Shown piece by piece: positions 61,390-64,000 of a DNA stretch of 64,000 nt; positions within the stretch are counted from its first letter, which is position 1, and the number at the start of each line of letters is the position of its first letter. Under the pieces are notes generated by a model. The model searched no databases. It was not told where the DNA came from and saw only the letters and a list, made by a program, of their open reading frames with translations. Both the position numbers and the translations under genes were made by a program. Source of the stretch: Aureimonas sp. SA4125 (GTDB lineage: Bacteria; Pseudomonadota; Alphaproteobacteria; Rhizobiales; Rhizobiaceae); contig NZ_AP025032.1 of NCBI RefSeq assembly GCF_019973775.1, positions 1,054,001-1,118,000 of the forward strand, read 5' to 3'.

Positions 61390-62523
61390 TCAGCCCTTGG
61401 CGGTGCGCTTCAGCTTCTTCGGATCGTCGAACGGCAGGCTGTGTGCCGTGGCCCTGATCGGGCCGGTCGCATTGCGCACTTCCAGCGGCGTGCCGGGGAC
61501 CGCGCAGTCGACGTCGAGCCGGGCGATCGCCATCGAACGCCGGGCGAGCACGGAATACATGCCGCAGGTGGCGATGCCGACCTGCCTGCCGTCCCTGAAG
61601 ATCGGCGCGCCCTCGTCGGACGGCGCCTCGCCCTCCAGAAGCACGCCGAAGATCTTGAAGCGCTCCCGGCCCTTCAGCCGGTAGTGCTCCTCGGCGCCGC
61701 GAAATCCGGTTTTCCCGGGGCTGACGGTGAAGTCGAGACCGAGTTCCCACAGCGTGTCGCCCGGCCCTTCCTCGGCGAAGGGATATTTCTGCGAATTGTC
61801 GTAGGGGTAGAAGAGGAGGTAGCTCTCGACCCGGAGCATGTCGAGCGTGGTGAAGCGGCAGGGGATGATGCCGAGCCCGGCACCTTCCTCCAGGATACGA
61901 TCCCAGATCGCCGGGGCATCCTGGCCGCGGCAGAAGATCTCGTAGCCGCGCTCGCCGGTATAGCCGGTGCGCGAGATCATCACCGGCAGACCGAACAGCC
62001 GCGTCTGCATGTGGTGGAAGTAGGGGAGGTCGCGGATGCCGGGAACGTGGTCGGCGAGGTAGTCGACGGCAAGCGGCCCCTGCAAGGAGAGGTCGTGCAG
62101 GTCGTCGTCGAAGCGGATCGAGACGTCGCGGCCCATCGCCGCCTTCGTCAGTTCCTCGTGTCCGGTGCCCGAGCCGTGCACCACCATCCAGGCGTTCGGA
62201 CCGGTGCGGTAGAGGAGGCAGTCGTCGGTGAACTTGCCCGCCTCGTTCAGCATGCAGGCATAGGCCGACTTGCCGGGATAGATCTTGTCGACGTCCCGGG
62301 TCGTGGCGAGGTCGATGAGGTGGGAGGCATGCGGGCCGGTGACATGCACCTTCTTCAGGCCCGATACGTCCATCAGCCCGGCCTTGGTCCGGATCGCCAC
62401 ATATTCCGCATCGGCGTCCCCGTCATAGCTCCAGGCGGTGCCCATCCCGCTCCAGTCCTCGAGCTTCGAGCCGAGCGCGCGGTGCCGATCGGCAAGCGCG
62501 GAAAATCTCCAGGATGCGGTCAT
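61390..62523 (-). CDS. Folate-dependent aminomethyltransferase-family protein (GcvT-like)
   Basis: A 377-residue protein of the GcvT/DmdA fold. N-terminal folate-binding features: GLMDVSGLKKVHVTGPHASHLID near 50 (DVSGLKKVHVTGP), YACMLNEAGKFTDD near 90, SLQGPLAVDYL near 145, and ISRTGYTGERGYEIFC near 180. The C-terminal barrel has GIATCGMYSVLARRSMAIARLD near 335. Homologues of this size act as demethylases that pass a methyl or methylene group to tetrahydrofolate (aminomethyltransferase, dimethylsulfoniopropionate demethylase). The divergent Tmm-like gene suggests a methylated-amine substrate, but this is not shown by the sequence. Confidence 0.82.
   Translation of the reverse strand: MTASWRFSALADRHRALGSKLEDWSGMGTAWSYDGDADAEYVAIRTKAGLMDVSGLKKVHVTGPHASHLIDLATTRDVDKIYPGKSAYACMLNEAGKFTDDCLLYRTGPNAWMVVHGSGTGHEELTKAAMGRDVSIRFDDDLHDLSLQGPLAVDYLADHVPGIRDLPYFHHMQTRLFGLPVMISRTGYTGERGYEIFCRGQDAPAIWDRILEEGAGLGIIPCRFTTLDMLRVESYLLFYPYDNSQKYPFAEEGPGDTLWELGLDFTVSPGKTGFRGAEEHYRLKGRERFKIFGVLLEGEAPSDEGAPIFRDGRQVGIATCGMYSVLARRSMAIARLDVDCAVPGTPLEVRNATGPIRATAHSLPFDDPKKLKRTAKG

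Positions 62524-64000
<1,477 letters not shown>

Overview
The window is GC-rich and densely coded. Its gene content points to an alphaproteobacterium of the Hyphomicrobiales (Rhizobiales) type: a C4-pathway 5-aminolevulinate synthase, an RpiR-linked iol cluster in the rhizobial style, a DUF6481 protein, an FrmA/FghA pair and a Tmm-like monooxygenase. A member near the Aurantimonadaceae is possible, but that is inference. No rRNA, tRNA or CRISPR array was seen.

Layout. 1-5.5 kb: hemA (cut by the window edge), a galE-type epimerase, a second epimerase coupled to a 60-residue protein, a WcaJ/PglC-type sugar transferase and a SAF-domain oxidoreductase. 5.5-8.7 kb: a MarR / 7TM histidine kinase / receiver operon. 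9.2-13.2 kb: a complete PotD/Fbp-type ABC importer with an intercistronic hairpin. 13.4-15.8 kb: a DUF6481 protein and a DbpA-type DEAD-box helicase.

15.9-25.6 kb is the accessory island. A MazF-type toxin-antitoxin pair is followed by four insertion sequences of four families (IS256, IS66, IS1595, IS5). Three have readable target duplications, and each of those lies inside a gene that can be rebuilt by removing it: an unknown ORF (which also carries a frameshift), a 36-residue membrane peptide, and an RTX calcium-binding protein of 391 residues.

25.6-30 kb: prfC and a phospholipid cluster (CDP-alcohol transferase, acyltransferase, cdsA). 30-32.2 kb: a cytochrome P450 and a divergent TetR regulator with two identical-format operators between them. 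32.2-35.6 kb: a ureohydrolase/aminotransferase pair and marC with a coupled leader ORF. 35.7-39 kb: a GGDEF-EAL protein and a methyltransferase. 39.3-41.2 kb: glutathione-dependent formaldehyde oxidation. 41.3-48.1 kb: a three-gene set made of a TPR/beta-barrel protein, a FecR-barrel protein and a CHASE2 adenylate cyclase. 48.6-51 kb: a short peptide, a GST, MarR with its palindrome, and a double VOC protein.

51-61 kb: the myo-inositol catabolic cluster, iolC(-DUF2090)-iolD-iolE-iolB on the minus strand, divergent iolG, an RpiR regulator, a second Gfo/Idh/MocA dehydrogenase and a PEP-mutase-family protein. 61-64 kb: a small acidic protein, a folate-dependent aminomethyltransferase-family protein and a divergent trimethylamine-monooxygenase-like flavoprotein that runs off the right edge.
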